A stretch of DNA of 64,000 nt from positions 1 to 64,000 of the forward strand of contig JAJSDU010000001.1 of the NCBI GenBank assembly GCA_028577615.1. The letters run 5' to 3'. Position numbers and translations under genes: made by a program. Below, one piece after another: positions 9,390 to 18,313 of this stretch (position 1 is the stretch's first letter; every line of letters starts with the position of its first letter). Source of the DNA: Nitrosomonas sp. GTDB taxonomy: Bacteria; Pseudomonadota; Gammaproteobacteria; Burkholderiales; Nitrosomonadaceae. The notes below the pieces were generated by a model. It was not told the origin of the DNA. It saw only the letters and a program-made list of their open reading frames with translations, and ran no database searches.

Positions 9390-10139
9390 TCAGCTGTTGC
9401 GCGCGCGGGATCCGCCGAATAGTCCCAGTAAACCGATACCCAATAACACCAGTATGGATGGTTCAGGTATAGGATTTACCGATTCGGTGATCAGGACAAA
9501 ATCGTTGTAGTCCAGATCGCCTCCACCGGGCAGGTCTTCCCATGCCATGATATATTCATTGGTGCTCCAGATACTGGGAAGCGTTGCGGGAAGATCAATG
9601 GTATCAATACCTTTTCCCTGGAAAGCAACCATATGATCGATGCCGTTGGTATTTAAATCTTTATCACTGTAAAAAATGGCTGTTCCGGTATTTAAAAAAT
9701 ACCCGAAAGCATTGCCAGCAAAATCAACGCCGGTATCCGTGAAGTTGATGATTACCGAACCATCATTGCCAAAAGTCAGCAATTTCTGCGCGCCAGGACC
9801 TTCTATTCCTGAGAACAATGTAACCATTTTAGATGGATCCGTCGCATCATAGATACCGACAGTATTGGTATTGGCATTGCCCGCAAGTTCGACAATAATC
9901 TGGGCAAATGAACCGCCGCTTCCGGATATTTGCCAGTAGCTGTCCGCATTAAGCTGGTCAGTATTGACGTTTGTGCTGCTGACATTGCTGACTGGTGCTA
10001 CGGTCAGTCCATTCAATATGGACTGAAGGGATGCGCCGCCATCGCCAAATGCAATTGCGGCATTCGCAAATCCAGCGGATGTCATGCCGATTGTGGCGGT
10101 AAGCGCCGCTGTCAAAGTCAGACGTGTCTGTTTTTTCAT
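9390..10139 (-). CDS. PEP-CTERM sorting-signal exported protein, DUF4114-type
   Basis: A 249-residue secreted protein. It has an N-terminal Sec signal (MKKQTRLTLTAALTATIG, cleavage near ANA). The C-terminal tail has PEPS, a hydrophobic stretch with LLGIGLLGLFGG, and a short basic end SRARNS, which is the tripartite exosortase sorting signal. Before it, AWEDLPGGGDLDYNDFV is the signature of the DUF4114 type. The ATG at 10139 is chosen over an upstream start at 10214 because it has AAAGGAG at ideal spacing and leads directly into the signal peptide. The protein is likely delivered to the cell surface or EPS matrix after exosortase cleavage. The exosortase gene is not in this window. An FNR-type box lies about 103 bp upstream of the start. 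Confidence 0.9.
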   Translation of the reverse strand: MKKQTRLTLTAALTATIGMTSAGFANAAIAFGDGGASLQSILNGLTVAPVSNVSSTNVNTDQLNADSYWQISGSGGSFAQIIVELAGNANTNTVGIYDATDPSKMVTLFSGIEGPGAQKLLTFGNDGSVIINFTDTGVDFAGNAFGYFLNTGTAIFYSDKDLNTNGIDHMVAFQGKGIDTIDLPATLPSIWSTNEYIMAWEDLPGGGDLDYNDFVLITESVNPIPEPSILVLLGIGLLGLFGGSRARNS

Positions 10140-10241
10140 TCCAGTTTCTCCTTTGAGAATGTAGTCAAAACGTGTTAATAAAAATACCGGGCAGGAGCAT
10201 TCACTTGCATTCACGATCAGTGAGAGACCGCGACTGACTCA

Positions 10242-10255
10242 TTGATGTCAATCAA
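10242..10255. promoter_or_regulatory. FNR/CRP-family operator (TTGAT-N4-ATCAA)
   Basis: TTGATGTCAATCAA is a perfect match to the FNR/ANR consensus TTGAT-N4-ATCAA. It is centred about 110 bp upstream of the PEP-CTERM protein start and about 230 bp upstream of the transporter start on the other strand. The distance fits a class II site at about -41 if transcription of the PEP-CTERM gene starts near 10207, but I see no strong -10 element. This suggests control of the surface protein by oxygen or nitrogen oxides. Confidence 0.55.
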
Positions 10256-10477
10256 TGCGAGATCAGCATTTTCATAGGTGACTATCTTAATGATTCAAAA
10301 TAGTTAAGCTATTGGACATTGGTACGGAGGAAATAGAAAATGAAAGAAATGACACACTGAGCAATGGGAGATAATAACCAGGTGTCGAGCGTAATTTGCG
10401 TAATCATTTGAACCCTCAATGCAGGACGCTATTGAGATGAGCAGTATCAAAACATGGAAAGCTGGGATAAGGAGAAT

Positions 10478-12085
10478 ATGATTTTTCAACTGCTTGGAAG
10501 CATAGGTTTATTTCTGATGGGTATGGTATTGCTGACCGACGGGCTTAAGGCCATGGCGGGTGATGCGCTGCGACGTGCGTTGATGCGCTTTACCGGCACC
10601 CCGTACAAAGCTTTTGCTTCAGGTGCGCTGGTCACGCTGATGGTGCAGTCATCCAGCGCGACAACCGTAACGTTGATCGGTTTCGTCAGCGCGGGCTTAT
10701 TGACTTTTCCGCAAGCAATAGGCGTTGTGTTTGGCGCAAGCCTGGGAACTACGGGCACTGGCTGGATTGTATCGGTGCTGGGTCTGAAAGTGAATCTGGG
10801 TTTCTATGCTTTGCCGCTGATAGGGATTGGTGCTTTGTTGCGATTGCTTTCCCACGGCCGCTGGCGATCTCTCGGGTTGGCGCTGGCAGGCTTTGGTTTG
10901 ATTTTCGTGGGAATCGATCATTTACAAAAAACCATGCAAGAAATCGCCAATACATTTGATCTGGCAGCATTACCTTCAACGGGAGTAATGGGACATTTAA
11001 TCGCTGTGATCATCGGTGTATTGATGACATTCGTCATGCAGTCTTCCAGCGCTGCGGTTGCTACAACGCTGACAGCCCTGCATGCCGATGTGATTAATTT
11101 CGATCAGGCTGCTTCGCTCGTGATCGGCGCGGCCATTGGTACGACTGTTACCGGAGCGCTGGCTGCCATCGGCGGCAACGTTTCTGCTAAACGAACGGCG
11201 TTGGCGCATATCACATTTAATCTATCAACCGGCTTTATTGCCTTGCTCATGCTACCTGTTTTTTTGTGGGGCCTGCAGATGGCGCAACAGCAAATCGGGT
11301 TAGAATCAGGGGCAATCAGCCTGGCCGCCTTTCATACTGCCTTCATTGCCGTAGGCGTGTTACTTTTTCTACCTTTCAGTCGCGCCTTCGCGAACAGGAT
11401 TGAGCGATTGTTACCCGAACGAGGGCCGCGGCTTACCCGCCATTTGGACGATACTTTGCTGCAAGTGCCAGCAGTAGCACTGGAGTCAACGCGGCGGACT
11501 TTGATAGATACGGCGCTTGAAATAATCCATCAGCTGAATAAACTGATGAGCAGCGCAGTAACCCGGATCAATGTGCAACAGCGTGCGGAAATTAAGGATG
11601 CCCTGATAAAGACGCAACATTTCTTTGCGACAATTCCGCCGGTCGCTGATGATGAACCTCTGTCCTGCGCGCGAATTGCACAGTTACATGCGATCGACCA
11701 TCTGGAACGTCTGATTGCCCGCATGAATTTGTCCTCAGCAGCACAAAGCGTTCTGGCTCAGCCATTCCTGCAGGGTGCATTGAAACATTGCCTGAAATCT
11801 CTGGAACTGGCGCGCCAAGGATTGCTTGAACGTGCGACTGGTAACTGGCTGGCACAGATGGAACAGCAGGCGGGAGCTCTCGCCCAGTTGCGTCGCGACG
11901 ATCGTCTGGCTATTTTGCGCCAGACAGCAGGTGGTATGCGCAGTCCAAGCGATGCGCTGGAGGCACTGGAGTCGATTCGTTGGTTGGAACGTACAACCTA
12001 TCATACATGGCGACTTTGCTACTATCTGATCGAAGAGAGTAACAAAAACGGTAACTTGACCAGGCCTATCCAAGCGGACGGATAG
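10478..12085 (+). CDS. Na/Pi cotransporter family protein (NptA/YjbB-like)
   Basis: A 535-residue inner-membrane protein of the sodium/phosphate cotransporter II family. Two inverted repeats carry the paired QSSSATT (near 60) and QSSSAAVATT (near 190) motifs typical of this family. About 8-9 membrane segments span residues 1-300, and a cytoplasmic helical PhoU-like domain follows. The ATG at 10478 is preceded by TAAGGAG and starts directly in the first membrane helix, so I prefer it to the ATG at 10454. Homologues export or import phosphate. The direction cannot be told here. A clear terminator follows. Confidence 0.9.
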   Translation: MIFQLLGSIGLFLMGMVLLTDGLKAMAGDALRRALMRFTGTPYKAFASGALVTLMVQSSSATTVTLIGFVSAGLLTFPQAIGVVFGASLGTTGTGWIVSVLGLKVNLGFYALPLIGIGALLRLLSHGRWRSLGLALAGFGLIFVGIDHLQKTMQEIANTFDLAALPSTGVMGHLIAVIIGVLMTFVMQSSSAAVATTLTALHADVINFDQAASLVIGAAIGTTVTGALAAIGGNVSAKRTALAHITFNLSTGFIALLMLPVFLWGLQMAQQQIGLESGAISLAAFHTAFIAVGVLLFLPFSRAFANRIERLLPERGPRLTRHLDDTLLQVPAVALESTRRTLIDTALEIIHQLNKLMSSAVTRINVQQRAEIKDALIKTQHFFATIPPVADDEPLSCARIAQLHAIDHLERLIARMNLSSAAQSVLAQPFLQGALKHCLKSLELARQGLLERATGNWLAQMEQQAGALAQLRRDDRLAILRQTAGGMRSPSDALEALESIRWLERTTYHTWRLCYYLIEESNKNGNLTRPIQADG

Positions 12086-12110
12086 AAGAAAGCCATGCAT
12101 CGGGCAACAA

Positions 12111-12132
12111 AAAACCCACCGTAGTGGGTTTT
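12111..12132. terminator. Bidirectional intrinsic terminator
   Basis: AAAACCCAC, a 4-nt loop, and GTGGGTTTT: a GC-rich core flanked by A and T runs on both sides. It lies between the convergent transporter gene and the minus-strand small exported protein. Confidence 0.8.
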
Positions 12133-12187
12133 CTGCTGAAGCTCGGAGGTTTGGATTTAAGATTGATTCAAAATGCTTGGACTATGT

Positions 12188-12595
12188 TCAGCTTTTCGTT
12201 TTGTCGGAAGCGGCGAATGTTGGGCGAAATGACTGTTCCTCGGCCATTTGCTTGTGATACGCAGCTTTTTTCAAGCTTTCTTCTGCTTCCTTTTCAAATT
12301 CATGGATCTTGTATTCAACGTGCTTTTTAATATTTTGCCCGTTTCTTCCAAGAAAACTGGTTCTGGGTTTGTGATTCAGCGCTTCAACCTGTTCTTCTAC
12401 CTTTGCGTGCAGATCATCGGCGTGTTGCTCATAATAAACAGCCAGCATACCGTGGTTAATCGTTCCATCGTTGTTCATTGCGTTTGACTCGAACTGCGCG
12501 TCATATTCCGCGGAGAAACCGCTGATTGGCAATGCCAGTACTACCAGAGCAAGTGCAGCCACTAATGTTACTGATCCGTTTTTTCCTGTTTTCAT
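12188..12595 (-). CDS. Small exported helical protein, paralogue 1 of 3
   Basis: A 135-residue protein with a Sec signal (basic MKTGKNG, hydrophobic core, cleavage near FSA). The mature part is predicted all-helical and charged. Residues about 70-130 carry the motif KPRTSFLGRNG, then a KHVEYKIHEFEKEAEES-type helix and KAAYHKQMAEEQ, shared with the two genes at 12911 and 13513. I chose ATG 12595 because AGGAG lies 8 nt upstream. An earlier start at 12652 would spoil the signal peptide. I do not recognise a named family. It is transcribed divergently from paralogue 2 across an inverted-repeat element. A periplasmic helical or envelope-stress protein is a guess only. Confidence 0.75.
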   Translation of the reverse strand: MKTGKNGSVTLVAALALVVLALPISGFSAEYDAQFESNAMNNDGTINHGMLAVYYEQHADDLHAKVEEQVEALNHKPRTSFLGRNGQNIKKHVEYKIHEFEKEAEESLKKAAYHKQMAEEQSFRPTFAASDKTKS

Positions 12596-12910
12596 GACCA
12601 TCACTCCTGAAGTTGAAATCATCACGGTAGCCATTCTAGAAAAATCATGCACTGAAGAAAATCGGGAATACGCTTATTTTTATCTAAGGGAAACCATTAG
12701 AAAAGCATATCAAAACGGAATGTTGTGTTTATTGCATCAGTTTTTTTGTACCAGCTCCCCACAGTTGTTTCCGGGTAATTACAATTGTGTATCTTTCGTA
12801 TCGGCTTCTAATGGTTTCCCTTAGCGTAAAACAATAGTTTCCCCAATATACGCATTGACCGGAGTTTATTAGTATGGTGGCGTGTTAATTTACTTGGAGT
12901 TATTGCTACT
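12596..12910. promoter_or_regulatory. Divergent promoter region between paralogues 1 and 2
   Basis: A 315-bp gap that must contain promoters for both divergent small-protein genes. Nearly half of it is the 141-bp inverted-repeat element at 12684-12824. The start of paralogue 2 has a CTTGGAGT ribosome site. No clear -35/-10 pair stands out. Confidence 0.5.
12684..12824. repeat. 141-bp element bounded by perfect 19-bp inverted repeats
   Basis: The 19-mer beginning CTAAGGGAAACC at 12684-12702 recurs exactly in reverse complement at 12806-12824, around a 103-bp AT-rich spacer. There is no ORF inside. Outside the arms, A/T-rich sequence is only loosely complementary, and I see no clear target-site duplication. 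It may be a MITE-like element, or a regulatory or invertible segment, between the divergent paralogues. Confidence 0.7.
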
Positions 12911-13360
12911 ATGAAAACAGGAAAATCTCTGATCATTTTTTCATTGTTGGCTTTTTTTGTAATCGCTGGCTTGTCGGTCAATGTCGCTGCATCAAATGAA
13001 GGCGTCAATATGCAACCCGCCAATCAATCACGCAGTAGCTATCTCGATCACGCTGCGATAGCTGAACAGCATAAACGTTTGGCCATGGAAATGCAGGATA
13101 AAAAAGAAGCACAGGTGGAAATTCTCAGAAACAAGCCAAGCACCAGCTTCCTCGGCAGAAATGGGAAATATCTCAAATCACGTATCGTAAGCAAAATTGA
13201 GGAATACGATCAGGTCGCCCGGGAAAATCTGGCAAAAGCAGCTTACCATAGCGCAATCGCTGCCGAGCAGGCAGCCATGAACTCTGCCGCAAAATCCGCC
13301 CCGATGGGTGATCAATTCAATAAAGCAAGAATCAGATCGAATGGCGCCAGTGGTTTGTAA
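12911..13360 (+). CDS. Small exported helical protein, paralogue 2 of 3
   Basis: A 149-residue protein with a signal peptide (MKTGKSL, hydrophobic residues 8-24, cleavage near VAA). The mature protein is helical and charged. The shared block starts near residue 50 (EQHKRLAMEMQDKKEAQVEIL), continues with KPSTSFLGRNGKYLKSRI at about 78-95, and ends in KAAYHSAIAAEQ. PSTSFLGRNG is nearly identical to paralogue 1, so the two are close relatives despite opposite orientation. The family is not recognised. A strong terminator follows at 13400-13432. Confidence 0.78.
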   Translation: MKTGKSLIIFSLLAFFVIAGLSVNVAASNEGVNMQPANQSRSSYLDHAAIAEQHKRLAMEMQDKKEAQVEILRNKPSTSFLGRNGKYLKSRIVSKIEEYDQVARENLAKAAYHSAIAAEQAAMNSAAKSAPMGDQFNKARIRSNGASGL

Positions 13361-13399
13361 ATCAATCGCATTGAAAATGCCTCCATCCCTGTGAAGCTG

Positions 13400-13432
13400 A
13401 AGCCGTCAGGAAAAATTTTCCTGACGGCTTTT
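13400..13432 (+). terminator. Strong intrinsic terminator after paralogue 2
   Basis: A nearly perfect 15-bp stem, AAGCCGTCAGGAAAA pairing with TTTTCCTGACGGCTT, closing on itself and ending in TTTTAT. It lies 40 bp after the stop codon. Confidence 0.88.
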
Positions 13433-13512
13433 ATCGTGTGTGGGTGAGTGATTAATTTTTCAGCGTTTTGTTGAATAAACAGAGCGCATTTTAATATACG
13501 GAGATTAATGTC

Positions 13513-14013
13513 ATGTCAGTAAAAAACGAGAACGCTTCTGTTTCACCGTTGTTTGTATTGGTCATAAAGTATCTGGTTTTTCTATCCATATTCGCAATGC
13601 TGGCGGCCTGTGCTTCGACGAATACTCTGCCTTCAGCGGAACAACTTGCCGGAGTTGACGCCGAACTTAAGTCTGTTGATCGTCAGGATCACGTAACGCT
13701 GGCCGGCAAATACGAAAGTATGGCTGCCGGGATGCGGGCTAAAGCGCATGAACAAAGAGAAATTCTGGAAAACAGCTCCTTTTCAACACAGTTCAGCAAG
13801 AATCAAAGAAGCGCAAAATCGCGGATTGAATTTAAAATTCGGCAATATGAACAGGCAGCCGAGGAATATGAAGAGAAAGCGGCTTTTCACCATGCAATGG
13901 CGAATGAGCTGACTGCAGGAAAGTCGGTTGCAGAATCGAAAGCAGCACCCGGAAATCCGCAACTTGAAAAAGCCAGCGTTGTTTCTCCATCAGAAAATAC
14001 AGGAAAATTCTAA
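13513..14013 (+). CDS. Small lipoprotein, paralogue 3 of 3
   Basis: A 166-residue predicted lipoprotein. A hydrophobic segment (residues 12-30) ends in the lipobox LAAC, with Cys33 as lipidation site. The mature part has the same helical block as paralogues 1 and 2: KYESMAAGMRAKAHEQREIL, a diverged STQFSKNQRSAKSRI region, and KAAFHHAMANEL. It differs by membrane anchoring and by the loss of the FLGRNG core. Position plus similarity suggest tandem duplication followed by divergence. The function is unknown. Confidence 0.78.
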   Translation: MSVKNENASVSPLFVLVIKYLVFLSIFAMLAACASTNTLPSAEQLAGVDAELKSVDRQDHVTLAGKYESMAAGMRAKAHEQREILENSSFSTQFSKNQRSAKSRIEFKIRQYEQAAEEYEEKAAFHHAMANELTAGKSVAESKAAPGNPQLEKASVVSPSENTGKF

Positions 14014-14110
14014 GCGCCACGGCATTGCGACAACAATGGATATGGCTTGGCAACTGATGCAGGCCATATCAGACGATTCGACTGCCGGTATTCCACGTGC
14101 CAAAATATAT

Positions 14111-14150
14111 CCGCCCGCTAACCGTTCATGGTTGCCGGGCGGTTTTTCTT
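14111..14150 (+). terminator. Intrinsic terminator after paralogue 3
   Basis: CCGCCCG pairs with CGGGCGG, with an additional AACC/GGTT inner stem, followed by TTTTTCTTTAT. It lies in the convergent gap with dapE. Confidence 0.85.
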
Positions 14151-14298
14151 TATGCCAATCCGCGCAATGATGTTGACGATTTAAAACTTGCCGGATTCGT
14201 CCCGATGCCATTGATCCTGGAAGGATATCCCGAACATCATAAGCTCGAGGAACGCACCTGGGGGAAAGCCAGACGGCCTCATCCATCCAGCGCCGCCG

Positions 14299-15444
<1,146 letters not shown>

Positions 15445-15714
15445 TTATGCTTAAAAAGTGGGGCTGCCTGTCATTAAGTCGGAGGTTACGCAGTGTATCC
15501 AATAGGCAACACTTGATTCAAAAAAATCAATTGGTATAGTGGATATGTGCAGTTATCATGTAAATTTGTAACCTGCCGATGATTTCCGGATTCTACACAT
15601 GTGGCGTAATTCTTGCACTTGGGAATAAATCCCGGTCTGATCCACCATGAAAACGAAAAGAATTGAAACCCGCGCATGCCATTGGACTGAGCGCATTCAA
15701 CCAAGGGGAAAAAG

Positions 15715-18312
15715 ATGCTTTTGACGCTGTTTATCTTGCTGGCTATTGTAGCCCTGATTCTATTTGTACCGGTGATACGCCGCCTGATTGTTTCAAATCA
15801 GATCTTGAAGCTGTTTCGTAAAATGCTGCCGCAGATATCGCAGACCGAACAGGAAGCACTGGACGCCGGAACGGTATGGTGGGATGGTGAATTGTTCAGC
15901 GGCAAGCCGGACTGGAACAAGTTGCTGGCCTATCCTAGGCCGCAATTGAGCACAGAAGAGCAGGCGTTTCTCGATGGCCCGGTCGAGCGGCTTTGCGATA
16001 TGCTGGATGAATGGAAAATCACGCATGACCTTAAGGATCTGCCGCCGGATGTCTGGCAGTTTATCAAGGATAACGGTTTCTTTGGTCTGATTATTCCGAA
16101 GCAATATGGCGGCTATGGTTTTTCCGCGCTGGCGCATTCGGAAGTGGTGATGAAGATCGGGTCTCGCAGCGGCACAGCCGCGGTCACGGTCATGGTGCCG
16201 AACTCTCTCGGACCGGCGGAACTGCTGCTGCATTATGGCACTGAAGAACAGAAAAACCATTATCTGCCACGCCTGGCGAAGGGGCTCGAGGTACCTTGCT
16301 TTGGTTTGACTTCACCGGAAGCTGGATCGGATGCCGGTTCGATTCCCGACTACGGTATTGTGTGCCGCAGTGAATTCAATGGCAAACAGGATGTGCTGGG
16401 AATGCGTGTTACCTGGGAGAAGCGCTATATCACGCTCGGACCGGTGGCCACGCTGCTTGGACTTGCATTCAGGCTCCATGATCCGGATCAGTTGCTGGGA
16501 CAGCAAAAAGATCTGGGTATCACGCTGGCGCTGATTCCGACAGATACGCCTGGGCTTCATATCGGACGCCGTCATTTTCCGTTGAATGGCGCATTCCAGA
16601 ACGGGCCGAACTGGGGCAAGGATGTATTTATTCCCATGGAATGGATAATCGGCGGACAGGAGGGTGTGGGGCAGGGCTGGCGGATGCTGATGAATTGTCT
16701 GGCGGCCGGGCGCTCCATTTCCCTGCCGGCGACCAGTACCGGTGGTGCGAAACTGGCCGCGAGAACCAGTGGCGCGTATAGCCGCGTGCGTGTGCAGTTT
16801 AAAACCCCAATCGGTTATTTTGAGGGTGTCGAAGAAGCGCTGGCGCGCATCGGCGGCAATACTTACATGATGGATGCGGCGCGTACGATGACCGCGGGTG
16901 CTGTTGATCTCGGAGAAAAACCGTCGGTCATATCAGCCATTGTCAAATATCATTTGACTGAGCGCGGACGACAGGCGGTCAACGACGCCATGGATATTCA
17001 CGGTGGCAAAGCCATCTGTCTTGGGCCGCGCAACTATATCGGCCGCACTTATCAGCAGATACCGGTAAGTATTACTGTGGAAGGCGCGAATATTCTGACG
17101 CGGAATATGATCATTTTCGGTCAGGGTGCGATTCGCTGCCATCCGTATATCCTGCAGGAAGTCACTGCAACGCGGGACACCGACGCCAGGCGTGCTTCGG
17201 AAACATTCGATGCTGCGTTGGTGGGGCATGTCCTGTTCAGCCTGCGCAATACGGCGAATTGTATTGTGCATGGCCTGTTTGGCAAATTCATCAAAAGCAG
17301 CATTCCGCAAAAAAGCGCGCCTGAAACCGCGGTTTACTACCAGCAATTGACGCGCTTATCGATCAATTTCGCATTTCTTGCCGACATTGCGCTGGTCATT
17401 CTGGGGGGAGCGTTAAAGCGCAAGGAAAGGCTTTCCGCGCGCCTGGGCGATATTCTCAGTCTGCTTTATTTATGCTCGGCCACGCTCAAGCGGTTTGAAG
17501 ACGAGGGACGGCAGCAGACCGATTTACCTTTGTTGCGCTGGTCGCTGCAGGACGCGATTTATCGCATTCAGCAGGCATTTGACGAATTTCTGGATAATTT
17601 TCCGGGCAACAAGGTTTTTGTGTGGTTGCTCAGAATATGGATCTTTCCGCTGGGCAGGCCATTCGCACCACCATCTGACGCCTTGGGGCATGACATTTCC
17701 CGGCTGATGATGGAACCCGGCGCGGTGCGTGACCGATTGACCGGTGGCATTTATGTGCCGACGGCTGCCGGTGAATCCATGGCCGATCTGGAGGAAGCGC
17801 TGAAATACGCCATAGAATGCGCACCGATTGAAACCAGGATTCGCGGCGCGGTGAAATCCGGCCAGATTACCGCACAGGGCAGAGAACAGATCACGCAGGC
17901 CTATCATTTAAATGTAATAACCGCTTCCGAAGCCGAGGCAATGAAGAAGCTGCATGATTTGCGCAGTCGCGTGATCAAGGTGGATGATTTCTCCAGGGAT
18001 TTTTCCAGCAGCGATCAGATGGGATTGGCGGAAATGGATAGCAGAAGCGCCACGCCGAGCGTTGTTTATGCTGAAACCCCCAGCGTGCAGGATATTGAGA
18101 TTGCAGATCCCGGAAATCCATCTGAAACACAGGCTGCTTCGGCGGCTGTGGCATCGGCTGGTGATTTGTCCGGAGAAACCCAGCATGACGCTGAAGCTGC
18201 ACTCGAACCGGAAAGCAAAAAACAGGATGAGAGCCAGACTGAAGGAGATACCGGCCAGCAGGAGGATGGTAAAGGCGATCAAGTAACCATAGATCAGGAT
18301 CAGGTCAAATAA
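15715..18312 (+). CDS. fadE: Acyl-CoA dehydrogenase, FadE type
   Basis: An 865-residue membrane-anchored acyl-CoA dehydrogenase, the first oxidation of fatty-acid beta-oxidation. Residues 1-22 form a hydrophobic anchor. The dehydrogenase core follows (IIPKQYGGYGFS; CFGLTSPEAGSDAGS; MDIHGGKAI), then the FadE-specific C-terminal domain. Residues after about 780 are an acidic, Gln/Glu-rich low-complexity tail not typical of the family. The gene is followed after a single base by an acyl-CoA synthetase gene, so activation and first oxidation are co-expressed. Having this pair in a probable chemolithoautotroph suggests fatty-acid recycling or storage turnover rather than growth on lipids. Confidence 0.93.
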   Translation: MLLTLFILLAIVALILFVPVIRRLIVSNQILKLFRKMLPQISQTEQEALDAGTVWWDGELFSGKPDWNKLLAYPRPQLSTEEQAFLDGPVERLCDMLDEWKITHDLKDLPPDVWQFIKDNGFFGLIIPKQYGGYGFSALAHSEVVMKIGSRSGTAAVTVMVPNSLGPAELLLHYGTEEQKNHYLPRLAKGLEVPCFGLTSPEAGSDAGSIPDYGIVCRSEFNGKQDVLGMRVTWEKRYITLGPVATLLGLAFRLHDPDQLLGQQKDLGITLALIPTDTPGLHIGRRHFPLNGAFQNGPNWGKDVFIPMEWIIGGQEGVGQGWRMLMNCLAAGRSISLPATSTGGAKLAARTSGAYSRVRVQFKTPIGYFEGVEEALARIGGNTYMMDAARTMTAGAVDLGEKPSVISAIVKYHLTERGRQAVNDAMDIHGGKAICLGPRNYIGRTYQQIPVSITVEGANILTRNMIIFGQGAIRCHPYILQEVTATRDTDARRASETFDAALVGHVLFSLRNTANCIVHGLFGKFIKSSIPQKSAPETAVYYQQLTRLSINFAFLADIALVILGGALKRKERLSARLGDILSLLYLCSATLKRFEDEGRQQTDLPLLRWSLQDAIYRIQQAFDEFLDNFPGNKVFVWLLRIWIFPLGRPFAPPSDALGHDISRLMMEPGAVRDRLTGGIYVPTAAGESMADLEEALKYAIECAPIETRIRGAVKSGQITAQGREQITQAYHLNVITASEAEAMKKLHDLRSRVIKVDDFSRDFSSSDQMGLAEMDSRSATPSVVYAETPSVQDIEIADPGNPSETQAASAAVASAGDLSGETQHDAEAALEPESKKQDESQTEGDTGQQEDGKGDQVTIDQDQVK

Positions 18313-18313
18313 G

